This document shows positions 1 through 6,484 of a DNA stretch of 10,109 nucleotides, in pieces. Source of the stretch: Alphaproteobacteria bacterium. Its GTDB lineage: Bacteria > Pseudomonadota > Alphaproteobacteria > Micavibrionales > CSBR16-224. The notes beneath the pieces are model-generated. The model saw only the letters and a program-made list of their open reading frames with translations, did no database searches and was not told where the DNA came from. Where the stretch lies: the NCBI GenBank assembly GCA_007116755.1, contig SKHU01000063.1, forward strand, positions 1 to 10,109, given 5' to 3'. A program made the translations under genes and the position numbers. Within the stretch, counting starts at the first letter, position 1, and every line of letters begins with the position of its first letter.

Positions 1-928
1 TACATAAAGCGCCCAGCGTCAGCAGGAATCCGCCAAAGAAAAACGCGGACATCATCAGCAGCCAGATGACCTCCGATCCCGTCATCGCCATGACCAGCCC
101 CGTTGCGGCGATTCCGCCTGTGATTAGCGCGATGACGTTGCGGCGGTCGGTGCGGTCGGAAAGAAAGCCCAGCGGCCATTGCAGCGCCATGCCGCCGAAG
201 ACGACGGCAGACATAAATGCGGCGATCTGCGCTGTTGTCAGACCGGATTGATAGGCGTAAACCGGCCCCATGCCCCAGAACGCGCCGTTGGTCAGACCGC
301 CGATAAACGCGCCTGTTGTGCCGACGGGCGAGGTTTTGAGAAGCGTTTTGATTTTCATACGCACGGTTTCGGCAATCGGCGGAGTCGGCGCGCGCATCAG
401 CGCCACGGGAATCACCGCCAGCGAAAACAGCACCGATCCCAGCACGAACAGGTGAAAACCTGCGGGATCGGCCAGATTCATCAATTGCTGCCCCAGACCG
501 ACCGAGGCAAGATTGATCACCATATAGGTCGAGAAAATCTTGCCGCGATTGCTGTTATCGGCGCGGCCGTTCAGCCAGCTTTCGGTGACCAGATAAAGAC
601 CGGCCAGACACGCCCCTGTCATTGCGCGCAGAAATGCCCAGAAATACGGCTCGATCCAGACGATGTGCAAAAGCGCCGCCGCCGAAGCCAGCGAGGCCAG
701 CCCTGCAAAAACGCGGATATGTCCGACGAATCCGACCATGCGCGGCACATAGAGCGCACCGAGAATATGCCCGATAAAATAGCCGGACATCAAAAAACCC
801 GTCATTGCCGTGGAAAAACCTTCGATCTGCGCACGTATGCCGATCAGCGTACCCTGCAACCCGTTGCCGAGCAACAAAAGGCTGATGCTGATCATCAGCG
901 CCGCAATACTGGCAAGAATATCGCGCAT
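1..928 (-). CDS. YcaD-like MFS transporter (3' end beyond window)
   Basis: Inner-membrane transporter of the major facilitator superfamily, substrate unknown. The 309 residues present are hydrophobic throughout and resemble E. coli YcaD: an N-terminal helix, SGYFIGHILGALYVPRMVGF (48-67) around the TM2-TM3 loop, a TESWLN motif (115-120; YcaD has VES here), NRGK (127-130) leading into a helix with GLGQQL (144-149), a loop at about 180-200, and the second-half motif-A copy GFLSDRTDRR (254-263). The family is usually about 380-400 residues, so roughly the last 80 are missing because the reading frame is still open at base 1. The ATG at 928 is preceded by AGGGGG about five bases upstream. A good promoter lies at 1082-1109, giving a leader of about 150 bases with a hairpin at 945-962. 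The fold is secure; the subfamily is by recalled similarity. Confidence 0.9.
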   Translation of the reverse strand, partial: MRDILASIAALMISISLLLLGNGLQGTLIGIRAQIEGFSTAMTGFLMSGYFIGHILGALYVPRMVGFVGHIRVFAGLASLASAAALLHIVWIEPYFWAFLRAMTGACLAGLYLVTESWLNGRADNSNRGKIFSTYMVINLASVGLGQQLMNLADPAGFHLFVLGSVLFSLAVIPVALMRAPTPPIAETVRMKIKTLLKTSPVGTTGAFIGGLTNGAFWGMGPVYAYQSGLTTAQIAAFMSAVVFGGMALQWPLGFLSDRTDRRNVIALITGGIAATGLVMAMTGSEVIWLLMMSAFFFGGFLLTLGALC

Positions 929-944
929 ATTTCCCCCTATGGCC

Positions 945-962
945 GGGGCAGCGCCCTGCCCC
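945..962 (-). promoter_or_regulatory. Hairpin in the leader of the MFS gene, next to its ribosome binding site
   Basis: On the minus strand GGGGCAG and CTGCCCC form a perfect 7-bp stem with a 4-base loop. It ends about 16 bases before the ATG at 928, just upstream of the AGGGGG ribosome binding site. There is no U-tract, so it is not an intrinsic terminator. Its C-rich arm could also pair with the G-rich ribosome binding site, which would allow control of translation; that is inference. Confidence 0.4.
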
Positions 963-1081
963 TCCGTTTCCGTTTTACACACCTTGTCGTTCCGCCTTTA
1001 TTTCGAGTTTTGTTGTTTTTATTTTTGTTTTTTTTATGTCTGCGCGGTTTCGGGTTGTCCCCTCACGCGCGCATTTTCCCC

Positions 1082-1109
1082 TTTATATCAATTTTCCGTA
1101 ATCTGTCAA
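1082..1109 (-). promoter_or_regulatory. Sigma-70-type promoter for the MFS gene
   Basis: On the minus strand a perfect TTGACA (1109-1104) is followed after 16 bases by TATAAA (1087-1082). Transcription would start near 1075 and produce a leader of about 150 bases, A-rich in its middle part, before the ATG at 928. This promoter makes the transporter independent of the pan/coaX operon upstream. Confidence 0.65.
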
Positions 1110-1144
1110 GAGCGTTTGTGCTGCAATACCACGCAAAACAAAAA

Positions 1145-1255
1145 CACCCGCAGATAAACACGGATGGACAAGAGAATCCGGCTTGTCATTCTGAGCCGTA
1201 AGGCGAAGAATCTCTTGGGCAATATTTGAACCGCAGAGACGCAGAGAACGCAGAG
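1145..1255. repeat. Fragments of dispersed intergenic repeats
   Basis: Three short motifs sit side by side. The first (1150-1170) is built on CGCAGATAAACACGGATGG. The second (1185-1217) is a single end of the TCATTCTGAGC...GAAGAATCTC type. The third (1229-1255) is AACCGCAGAGACGCAGAG followed by AACGCAGAG, with an internal GCAGAG period. Such motifs recur between genes in many bacterial genomes. Only single copies are visible here, so assignment as repeats rests on recalled similarity. Confidence 0.5.
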
Positions 1256-1277
1256 TTTTTTTCCGTCATTGCACTAC

Positions 1278-1361
1278 CATTGCGAGGAGCGACAGCGACG
1301 CGGTAATTTAGTAACACAGGCTCCATGGATTGCTTCGCCGCTTTACAGCGGCTCGCAATGA
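1278..1361. repeat. Palindromic repeat element with 9-bp inverted ends
   Basis: The element is bounded by CATTGCGAG (1279-1287) and its exact inverse CTCGCAATG (1352-1360). Inside is GGATTGCTTCGCCGC, the typical core of this repeat type, and a nested perfect 6-bp hairpin at 1337-1352 whose loop reads GTAA on the minus strand. The 84-base length, the inverted ends and the position after coaX fit a non-autonomous palindromic or MITE-like element. No target duplication was identified. Confidence 0.6.
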
Positions 1362-1383
1362 CAGTGCAGTATTGTCCCTCTGC

Positions 1384-1476
1384 GATCTCCTGCGAAAGCA
1401 GGAGTCCATTTTGAAACAGGTCTGGATTCCCGCTTCTCGCGGGGATGACAGGAGGGGGGAGCGGGAATGACAGGAA
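1384..1476. repeat. Hairpin-rich repeat element (GCAGGAG / GAAGCGGGAATCC type)
   Basis: CTCCTGC-GAAA-GCAGGAG (1387-1404) is a perfect 7-bp stem with a GNRA-type tetraloop. It is followed by CCCGC...GCGGG (1429-1443) and by two spaced copies of GGGrATGACAGGA (1442-1454 and 1463-1475). This arrangement is the common 'TCATCCCCGCGAGAAGCGGGAATCCAGA' class when read on the minus strand. It lies directly downstream of coaX, so the coaX operon transcript would carry these hairpins at its 3' end, where they may stabilise or end the RNA. Confidence 0.55.
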
Positions 1477-1503
1477 AGGTAACGTGAAGCCGCTTTTCCG
1501 TTT

Positions 1504-2301
1504 TCAGGCAGATTTTTGTTTTTCTGCGGCTTTGTCGTTTTCATAGGCGATGCGCAGCCCCTGCAGAACCAGATCGGGCAGGATCATGTCGAAAATGCCG
1601 CGCTCGCGGTAAAGCTGGGCGAAGCCGCCTGTGGCAATCACGGTCGTATCCGCGCCGCCGAAAACTTCCTGCCTGTATCCGGCGATCACTTCCTTCATCG
1701 CGCCGAGATGGCCGAAATACAGCCCGTTCTGGATGCATTCGCGGGTGGATTGGCCGAGATAGTTTTGCGGCTCTTCAATATCCACCTCCATCAGACGCGC
1801 CGTGTTCAGCCGCAGGCTTTCCATCGCCACGCGCATCCCCGGTAAAATCGTGCCGCCCATAAAATCGCGCCCGTCTTTGACCGCGACCAGAGTTGTTGCC
1901 GTGCCGAGATCAATAATAATCAGATTTTTCCCCGGAAATGCCGCAACGCCGCCGATTGCCCCCGCAATCAGATCCGCACCGACTTCATTCGGGTTTTTGT
2001 ATTTGATGTTGATGCCGGTTTTCACCCCCGCCTGCAGAATGAAATATTCGGCCTTGGGGAAATACTGCAAAAACGCATGGCGAACGGTAAAATTCGCCCC
2101 CGGCACAACGGAGGCTTTGCACACCGCCCTGATATCATCGTGCTCCAGCCCGTTTTCGCGCAAAAGGTTGCGCAGAAAAATCCCGAACTGGTCAGCCGTG
2201 CCGATCTGGTGCGTGGCATAGCGGAAACGGAATTTCAGCTCCTCCCCGTCAAAAACCCCGCCGACGATATGGGTGTTGCCGATATCAAGACACAACAGCA
2301 T
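1504..2301 (-). CDS. coaX: Type III pantothenate kinase CoaX
   Basis: Cytoplasmic enzyme that phosphorylates pantothenate to 4'-phosphopantothenate, the first committed step of coenzyme A synthesis. The 265 residues match the usual CoaX length and carry the ASKHA-fold motifs in order: DIGNTH (6-11, phosphate binding), VGAD (107-110, with the putative catalytic Asp110), DLGTATT (131-137, phosphate binding), GGTILPG (149-155) and ATGGFA (223-228, nucleotide binding). Most relatives have Arg after this Asp (GADR); here it is Leu111. The ATG at 2301 is chosen over an in-frame ATG at 2349 because the protein then begins right before DIGNTH and AGGAAGGG lies just upstream. It overlaps the end of panC by 17 bases and is the last gene of the pan operon. 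CoaX enzymes are known to need a monovalent cation and to resist CoA feedback. Confidence 0.95.
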   Translation of the reverse strand: MLLCLDIGNTHIVGGVFDGEELKFRFRYATHQIGTADQFGIFLRNLLRENGLEHDDIRAVCKASVVPGANFTVRHAFLQYFPKAEYFILQAGVKTGINIKYKNPNEVGADLIAGAIGGVAAFPGKNLIIIDLGTATTLVAVKDGRDFMGGTILPGMRVAMESLRLNTARLMEVDIEEPQNYLGQSTRECIQNGLYFGHLGAMKEVIAGYRQEVFGGADTTVIATGGFAQLYRERGIFDMILPDLVLQGLRIAYENDKAAEKQKSA

Positions 2302-3100
2302 GTTTTTTCCCTTCCTTTTGCGCGCCGCTTTCCGCGGGGATATTGTCAATCAGGCGGACATTGCCGAGCCATGCGGCGGCCAGCCGCCGCCGCCAGCGTG
2401 TTTCCACATATTCGGGTTTAAACCCGTCTTTTTCAAGTGTTTTCATCACCTGCGCATCGCTGCGTGAAAAATCGGAAAGCCGCGCATAAAGCAGCGCCGC
2501 TTTTTCACGCTCTTCTGCGGAAAGGCGGGCATTGCGCGAGGACATGGCCAGACCGTCCTCCTCCCGCCGCGTCGGGCAGGGCACGATCTCCACAGGCAGA
2601 AACAGCGATTCGGCCATTTTCCGCACAAGAAGAAGCTGCTGAAAATCCTTTTCCCCGAAATAGGCGCGGGTCGCATCGGCAATATTCAGAAGTTTCAAAA
2701 CCACGGTCAGCATGCCGGTAAAATGGCCGGGGCGGAATTTGCCCTCCAGCACCTCCGAATCTTCCGCCTCCAGCACCTTGACGGCATAGCCGTCGGGATA
2801 GATATGTTTTTCCTGCGGCGCAAACACGTACAGCCGCTTTTCTGCATCCTGCAAAGCGTCAAGTTTTGCGCAATCCTCTTCAAACGTACGGGCGTAGGCA
2901 TCAAAATCCGATTGCTGATTGAACTGCGTCGGATTGACAAAAATACTGACCAGCACATGGTCGTTCTCATCCAGCGCACGGCGCACGAGGTCGAGATGCC
3001 CCGCATGCAGATTGCCCATTGTCGGCACAAAGCCGAGCGTGCCGGAAATCCGCTTATGCAGGCTGCGCCAGCTTTGCGGCGTCGAAACTGTATGCGGCAT
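2285..3100 (-). CDS. panC: Pantothenate synthetase PanC (pantoate-beta-alanine ligase)
   Basis: ATP-dependent cytoplasmic ligase joining pantoate to beta-alanine through a pantoyl-adenylate. Residues seen in the 271-residue product: PTMGNLHAGH (26-35, HIGH-type ATP site), FVNPTQF (54-60), EGKFRPGHFTGM (119-130), FGEKDFQQ (148-155) and REEDGLAMSSRN (179-190, the KMSKS-equivalent loop), so the catalytic domain is intact. The C-terminal domain looks short: PEYVET (229-234) runs almost directly into RRRLAAAWLGNVRLIDN, without the loop usually found between them. The last dozen residues (about 260-271, Lys-rich) are read from the ribosome binding site and start of coaX. The ATG at 3100 is preferred over 3142 because AGGAG lies 9 bases upstream and the N-terminus then matches the family. 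It overlaps panB by 47 bases. Confidence 0.95.
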   Translation of the reverse strand: MPHTVSTPQSWRSLHKRISGTLGFVPTMGNLHAGHLDLVRRALDENDHVLVSIFVNPTQFNQQSDFDAYARTFEEDCAKLDALQDAEKRLYVFAPQEKHIYPDGYAVKVLEAEDSEVLEGKFRPGHFTGMLTVVLKLLNIADATRAYFGEKDFQQLLLVRKMAESLFLPVEIVPCPTRREEDGLAMSSRNARLSAEEREKAALLYARLSDFSRSDAQVMKTLEKDGFKPEYVETRWRRRLAAAWLGNVRLIDNIPAESGAQKEGKKHAVVS

Positions 3101-3869
3101 CGGGGAATACTCCTGTTTTGACCTCCTCGACATAAGAATCAATCGCGCCTGTCACCAGATCCGCGCCGCCGAGATATTGTTTGACGAATTTGGGGCGGAA
3201 TTCGGTGTTAAGGCCGAGCAGATCCTGAAACACCAGCACCTGACCGTCCGTATCCGCGCCTGCGCCGATACCGATTGTGGCGATGCCGACGCTTTCGGTG
3301 ATTTTTTTTGCCAGCGGCGCGGGCACGCATTCCATGACCAGCGCGAAACAACCCGCTTCCTCCAGCGCCTTCGCATCCTGCAGCAGCTGTTTGGCCGCCT
3401 TGTCATCACGCCCCTGTACGCGATAGCCGCCGAGCTGATGCACGAATTGCGGCGTCAGCCCGATATGCCCCATCACCGGTACGCCGCTATCCACCAGATG
3501 ACGGATAAATCCGACATTGCCAGCCGTGCCTTCCAGCTTGACGGCATGGGCGCCCGCCTGCATGATCTGCTGCACCGCGTCCATATTGTCCGACAGCGCC
3601 TTGCGATAGGATAAAAACGGCATATCGCCGATGATGAATTTGTCCGTTGCCCCGCGTGCAACGGCGGCAATATGCAGCGCCATCATCTCTGTTGTTGCGG
3701 AGACTGTGGTTTCAAATCCGTGCATCGTCATGGCCAGACTGTCGCCGACCAGAATGCAGTCCACACCGGTTTTGCCGGTCAGCACTGCGCTGGTGTAATC
3801 GTAACAGGTGATCATTGTGATTTTCTCACCTTTGCGTTTTTTCTTTGTGAAATCGAGAATGCTCAGCAT
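3054..3869 (-). CDS. panB: 3-methyl-2-oxobutanoate hydroxymethyltransferase PanB
   Basis: Cytoplasmic enzyme that transfers a hydroxymethyl group from 5,10-methylenetetrahydrofolate to alpha-ketoisovalerate, giving ketopantoate. The 271 residues match the family length and show the metal and substrate residues: TCYDYTSA (21-28), VGDS with Asp43, GDMPF with Asp82, KLEG with Lys111 and Glu113, GHIGLTPQ (134-141), GGYRVQGRD (147-155) and the Glu180 of MECVP, which corresponds to the catalytic Glu of E. coli PanB; GIGAG is at 200-204. The ATG at 3869 has AAAGGAAA upstream and overlaps the end of the preceding DUF2520 gene by 7 bases. It overlaps the following panC by 47 bases in another frame, so the order on the transcript is panG-panB-panC-coaX. 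Nothing suggests damage. Confidence 0.97.
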   Translation of the reverse strand: MLSILDFTKKKRKGEKITMITCYDYTSAVLTGKTGVDCILVGDSLAMTMHGFETTVSATTEMMALHIAAVARGATDKFIIGDMPFLSYRKALSDNMDAVQQIMQAGAHAVKLEGTAGNVGFIRHLVDSGVPVMGHIGLTPQFVHQLGGYRVQGRDDKAAKQLLQDAKALEEAGCFALVMECVPAPLAKKITESVGIATIGIGAGADTDGQVLVFQDLLGLNTEFRPKFVKQYLGGADLVTGAIDSYVEEVKTGVFPDAAYSFDAAKLAQPA

Positions 3870-4588
3870 GATGTTTCCTTTCCGTAGCTGTCAACGAATG
3901 TTTGGTAGATATTGCGATAGGCATCGCCTTCAAGCGCGTCGAGATTGCGGCTGATCGTTGCCGTATCGCCCCGCGCCAGCGGGCCGGTCAGCGCGTTTTT
4001 CCAGTCGCGCAGGATATTTTCTGTCTGCTGCTGCAGCAGCGGAAACGCAGCTTCGGGCGGCAGGCGGAATTCATTTTCAAAACCGCGAAACAGTTTCTGC
4101 CATAACAGACAGCTGTAATTGGCGGCCATCACGCAATGCGCGTGATATTTTGCCTTCAGCGCCGGATCAAGCCGCGCATGGGGATTGGACAGGCCGGGGA
4201 GGAGCTCCGCAAAATCCGGCGCGTTTTCATCCAGAATGAAGAAAATCTCTTTGTATTTTTCAGATGTGTAAAGATCGAGGGAAAAAGTGGTCAGCGGATG
4301 CGCACCAACGGCAAGCGGGGTGGTCAGCGCGCCCGAACAGTGAATTTTTATGCCTGTTTTGTCCCGCAGATTTTCGGCAATAAATTCCTCGATCGCATTA
4401 TCGGAAATCAGCACCAGATAGCGCTTTGCCTCCGGAATTGCGGATTCCATACCGCGATACCAATGCGCTGCCTGAATATTTAAAAGGGAGAAATAATGCA
4501 GAATATGCCGCGCAAGGCGGCCATTGCCGATAATGAGGTAATCCGGCGTTTGTGCTTCCGGCACTTGTGTCTTTGGTACTTGTCCCAT
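3863..4588 (-). CDS. panG: Rossmann/DUF2520 protein, probable alternative ketopantoate reductase PanG
   Basis: Probably reduces ketopantoate to pantoate with NAD(P)H, the one pantoate step not otherwise encoded in this operon. In the 241-residue product the N-terminal Rossmann motif is DYLIIGNGRLARHI (16-29). Next come HCSGALTT (83-90) and AHPLTTF (96-102). The helical DUF2520 part has KYHAHCVMAANY (147-158) and ALTGPLARGD (199-208). These are the family hallmarks; it does not look like classical PanE. PanG was described in Francisella tularensis as a different ketopantoate reductase encoded with panB and panC; that link is recalled and was not tested here. A Pro/Gln/Thr-rich tail of about 15 residues precedes the Rossmann fold. 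The ATG at 4588 has AAGGA 9 bases upstream. It is the first gene of the operon and overlaps panB by 7 bases. The domain call is firm; the reaction is inferred. Confidence 0.75.
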   Translation of the reverse strand: MGQVPKTQVPEAQTPDYLIIGNGRLARHILHYFSLLNIQAAHWYRGMESAIPEAKRYLVLISDNAIEEFIAENLRDKTGIKIHCSGALTTPLAVGAHPLTTFSLDLYTSEKYKEIFFILDENAPDFAELLPGLSNPHARLDPALKAKYHAHCVMAANYSCLLWQKLFRGFENEFRLPPEAAFPLLQQQTENILRDWKNALTGPLARGDTATISRNLDALEGDAYRNIYQTFVDSYGKETSC

Positions 4589-4660
4589 GGGATCAAGTCC
4601 TTTTCATTTCGTCAGGTTTCAACAGTGCGCGCTTTCTTCAAAAGTCGCGCCTTATACCCC

Positions 4661-4692
4661 ATTATATAGCGGAAGAATGTATAAAAAGTCAA
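4661..4692 (-). promoter_or_regulatory. Promoter of the panG-panB-panC-coaX operon
   Basis: On the minus strand TTGACT (4692-4687) is followed after 18 bases by TATATA (4668-4663), within the longer TATATAAT run (4668-4661). The -35 box overlaps the stop codon of the LpxT-like gene ending at 4689. The transcript would begin near 4655 and leave a leader of about 65 bases before the ATG at 4588. No operator-like inverted repeat was recognised. Confidence 0.6.
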
Positions 4693-5513
4693 GAATGGCC
4701 GCTTTTTTTCTCCGTGCGGCGGAAAACGGCGTTCCAGCATTTTTCAAGGGTTTTCAATTTCCACATGGCGGGAACATGCAGGGCAGACGTGCCCTTGACG
4801 AAAAGCGGCGTATAAACCGCCCATGAAACAATAAGCAGCGCAAAAACCGTACCGCCGACCAGCGCATCACTCAGCCAGTGTGCGCCGCCGATCAGCCGCG
4901 GCATCATAAAGAACGGTGCCAGCGCCAGTGCCGCCAACCCCCAATATTTGCGCCCCAGCATCCAGAGCAGCGGCACGAAAACCATACAGGCATTGGCATG
5001 ATCGCCGGGGAAACTGTTGCCTGCGCGGGTTTTAACGCGCATATCCTCAAACATCGCGTCCAGATCGAAAAACGGCTCCAGCACCAGCGACGGGCTGAGG
5101 CGGTCGAATTCGCCGATGCCCAGCTTGCGCCGCCCGTAGACCAGAATCAGCATATACAGCCCCAGAAACACCACGCCGCTCATGCGCCATGCAAAATTGC
5201 CGTGCTGTCCGAAAAATCCGTAAGAGAGCAGCAGCAAAACCAGAATGGCGGTGGAGATAACATCGAAAAGTTTTGTATTGGCAAAGGCCGCGGCCTCCGC
5301 CCATAGGCCTCCGCCGGCAACGGAGCCGTTCAGCACATGAAATCCCCATGCGTCAATCGCATCCCACATTCCGCGCAGCGGCGAGCCGGGCAGAAAGCTG
5401 ATGATAAGCAAAACCGCAGCAAGATGGCACAAGGCAAATTGCCGCCAGCGCCACTCCCGCGAGAGCAGCGGAAAATCCTTTTGCGGGAAAGTTTTTTGCA
5501 AACGGAATTTCAT
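4689..5513 (-). CDS. LpxT-like PAP2-family phosphotransferase/phosphatase (copy 1)
   Basis: Polytopic inner-membrane enzyme with its active site expected on the periplasmic face. E. coli LpxT moves a phosphate from undecaprenyl diphosphate to the 1-phosphate of lipid A, and this 274-residue protein aligns with it by eye: DRLSPS (137-142) in place of LpxT KRASPT, NSFPGDH (166-172, identical SFPGDH with the catalytic His172), and PRLIGGAHWLSD (205-216) with Arg206, His212 and Asp216, followed by W.VYTPL. About six hydrophobic segments are visible, starting near residues 25-41. It is longer than LpxT because of N- and C-terminal basic tails. The start codon shares one base with the stop of the upstream paralogue, so translation is probably coupled; AAGGAAAG lies rather far (about 13 bases) from the ATG. 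Lipid A or undecaprenyl diphosphate as substrate is inference; a plain diphosphatase remains possible. Confidence 0.8.
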   Translation of the reverse strand: MKFRLQKTFPQKDFPLLSREWRWRQFALCHLAAVLLIISFLPGSPLRGMWDAIDAWGFHVLNGSVAGGGLWAEAAAFANTKLFDVISTAILVLLLLSYGFFGQHGNFAWRMSGVVFLGLYMLILVYGRRKLGIGEFDRLSPSLVLEPFFDLDAMFEDMRVKTRAGNSFPGDHANACMVFVPLLWMLGRKYWGLAALALAPFFMMPRLIGGAHWLSDALVGGTVFALLIVSWAVYTPLFVKGTSALHVPAMWKLKTLEKCWNAVFRRTEKKSGHS

Positions 5514-6346
5514 TATTTTATCGCGCTTTCCTTTCCGGTTTTTCCGGCGACCAGTTTTTTTAACAACGCAAATGCCAGCGCAAAAGGTTTGTGCACAAAC
5601 GTAATCGCGCGTTCAAGAAACGGGGTATAAACAACCCATGCGAAAATCACGAGCGAATAGGACAGGCTGCCGACGGCCAGATCGGACAGCCAATGCGCCC
5701 CTGCAAACATGCGCGGCAGCATGAAAAACGGCAGAATCGCCAATGTGAACAACCCCCAATATTTGCGCGCCAGCGTCCAGAACAGCAGCAGGAAAATCAT
5801 GCAGGCATTGCCGTGATTGCTCGGAAAGCTGGTCGAGGCGGAGGTTTTGACGCGCAGATCGGGGAACATCAGGCTGAGATCATGAAACGGTTCCAGCACC
5901 AGCGAGGGGGTCGGGCGCAGCTGATATTCAAAAATGCCGATTTTGCGCCGCCCGTACACCGTCACCAGCATCAAAAGCCCGACGATAAAAACACCGGCCA
6001 GCCGCCAGTCAAAACGCGCATTGCGACCCAATGCCGCATAAGAGGCCAGAACGCCGACCAGTACCAGCGTGGCAAGCTTGTCGTATTGGTTGGTATTGGC
6101 AAAGGCGATGGCGCGGGAAACCGCCTCGCCCGAAACGGCAAATCCGTTCATCGCGTAATAAAGGGCGGCATCGGCCGCATCCCATATTTCGCGCACCGGA
6201 CCGCCGTTCCACGTTATCAACAGCACCACGGCGGCAAAATGGCACCAGAAAAGTTTTTTCCAGTTCCATACGGCCTGCAGATGCGGAAAGGCTTCCGCCG
6301 CGGTTTTGGCGTTTCCTTCAGCGTTTTTTGGGGCGCTTTTTTTCAT
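5513..6346 (-). CDS. LpxT-like PAP2-family phosphotransferase/phosphatase (copy 2)
   Basis: Membrane enzyme of 277 residues, clearly paralogous to the gene that follows it: both share YGRRK.GI, PSLVLEPF.DL, RVKT, RKYWGL and GAHWLSD in the same order. PAP2 residues are LRPTPS (143-148), TSFPSNH (172-178, catalytic His178) and PRMFAGAHWLSD (211-222) with Arg212, His218 and Asp222. The tail WVVYTPFLERAITFVHKPF (237-255) is very close to E. coli LpxT (WVLLTPLSDRLITFFDKSL, as recalled). Unlike copy 1 it has PSNH rather than PGDH and one extra residue in the first motif, so the two may differ in substrate. The Lys/Ala-rich N-terminus (1-20) precedes the first helix at about 33-45. The ATG at 6346 has no strong ribosome binding site; a TATTAT box (6361-6356) lies only 10 bases upstream, which would give an almost leaderless mRNA. 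The gene is divergent from pyrH. Confidence 0.8.
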   Translation of the reverse strand: MKKSAPKNAEGNAKTAAEAFPHLQAVWNWKKLFWCHFAAVVLLITWNGGPVREIWDAADAALYYAMNGFAVSGEAVSRAIAFANTNQYDKLATLVLVGVLASYAALGRNARFDWRLAGVFIVGLLMLVTVYGRRKIGIFEYQLRPTPSLVLEPFHDLSLMFPDLRVKTSASTSFPSNHGNACMIFLLLFWTLARKYWGLFTLAILPFFMLPRMFAGAHWLSDLAVGSLSYSLVIFAWVVYTPFLERAITFVHKPFALAFALLKKLVAGKTGKESAIK

Positions 6347-6429
6347 GCCGCGACTATAATACAGCCGCCGCCCCTGTGCAATCTCAATATGACCTTAAAA
6401 TTTTCTCTGTGAATTCGTGGCGGAATAAT

Positions 6430-6435
6430 TATAAT
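6430..6435 (+). promoter_or_regulatory. Possible -10 box of the pyrH promoter
   Basis: A perfect TATAAT lies 49 bases before the pyrH ATG. The hexamer 17 bases upstream (CTGTGA, 6407-6412) is a poor -35 match, so the assignment rests on the -10 box. The 138 bases between the divergent genes also hold GGCGTTAAAA twice (6440-6449 and 6460-6469) in the resulting leader. Confidence 0.4.
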
Positions 6436-6484
6436 GGGGGGCGTTAAAACACAAAAAACGGCGTTAAAAACAAAAGGAAAAAAC

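Larger units (their letters stand above)
929..1503. other. 575-base gene-free stretch between coaX and the MFS gene
   Basis: No credible gene is seen on either strand. The MFS-proximal part (about 929-1110) is that gene's promoter and leader. The part from about 1145 to 1476 is a mosaic of short repeat-like elements (listed separately). A 78-codon frame at 1308-1544 runs through these repeats and gives the PREAGIQ / MDSCFRR type of peptide commonly translated from such elements, so it is not taken as a gene. No U-tract terminator for the coaX operon is visible. Confidence 0.7.

Noticed and set aside
179..1201. 340-codon plus-strand frame at the left end
   Set aside because: It is antisense to the MFS gene and its promoter, low in hydrophobic order and rich in His, Gln and Arg, as expected for a shadow of a GC-rich membrane protein gene.
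1387..1404. CTCCTGC-GAAA-GCAGGAG hairpin as an intrinsic terminator of the coaX operon
   Set aside because: No U-tract follows on either strand and the sequence belongs to a known type of dispersed repeat, so it is listed as a repeat.
1308..1544. 78-codon minus-strand frame overlapping the end of coaX
   Set aside because: It is read through repeat elements, gives the PREAGIQ and MDSCFRR peptide type typical of such repeats, has no ribosome binding site and overlaps coaX in another frame.
2302..2349. Longer CoaX start at 2349
   Set aside because: The extra residues are a basic, non-conserved peptide read from the end of panC; the ATG at 2301 has a proper ribosome binding site and matches the family N-terminus.
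5591..6412. 273-codon plus-strand frame
   Set aside because: It is antisense to the second LpxT-like gene; its composition (many Gln, His and Arg) and the absence of any motif mark it as a shadow.
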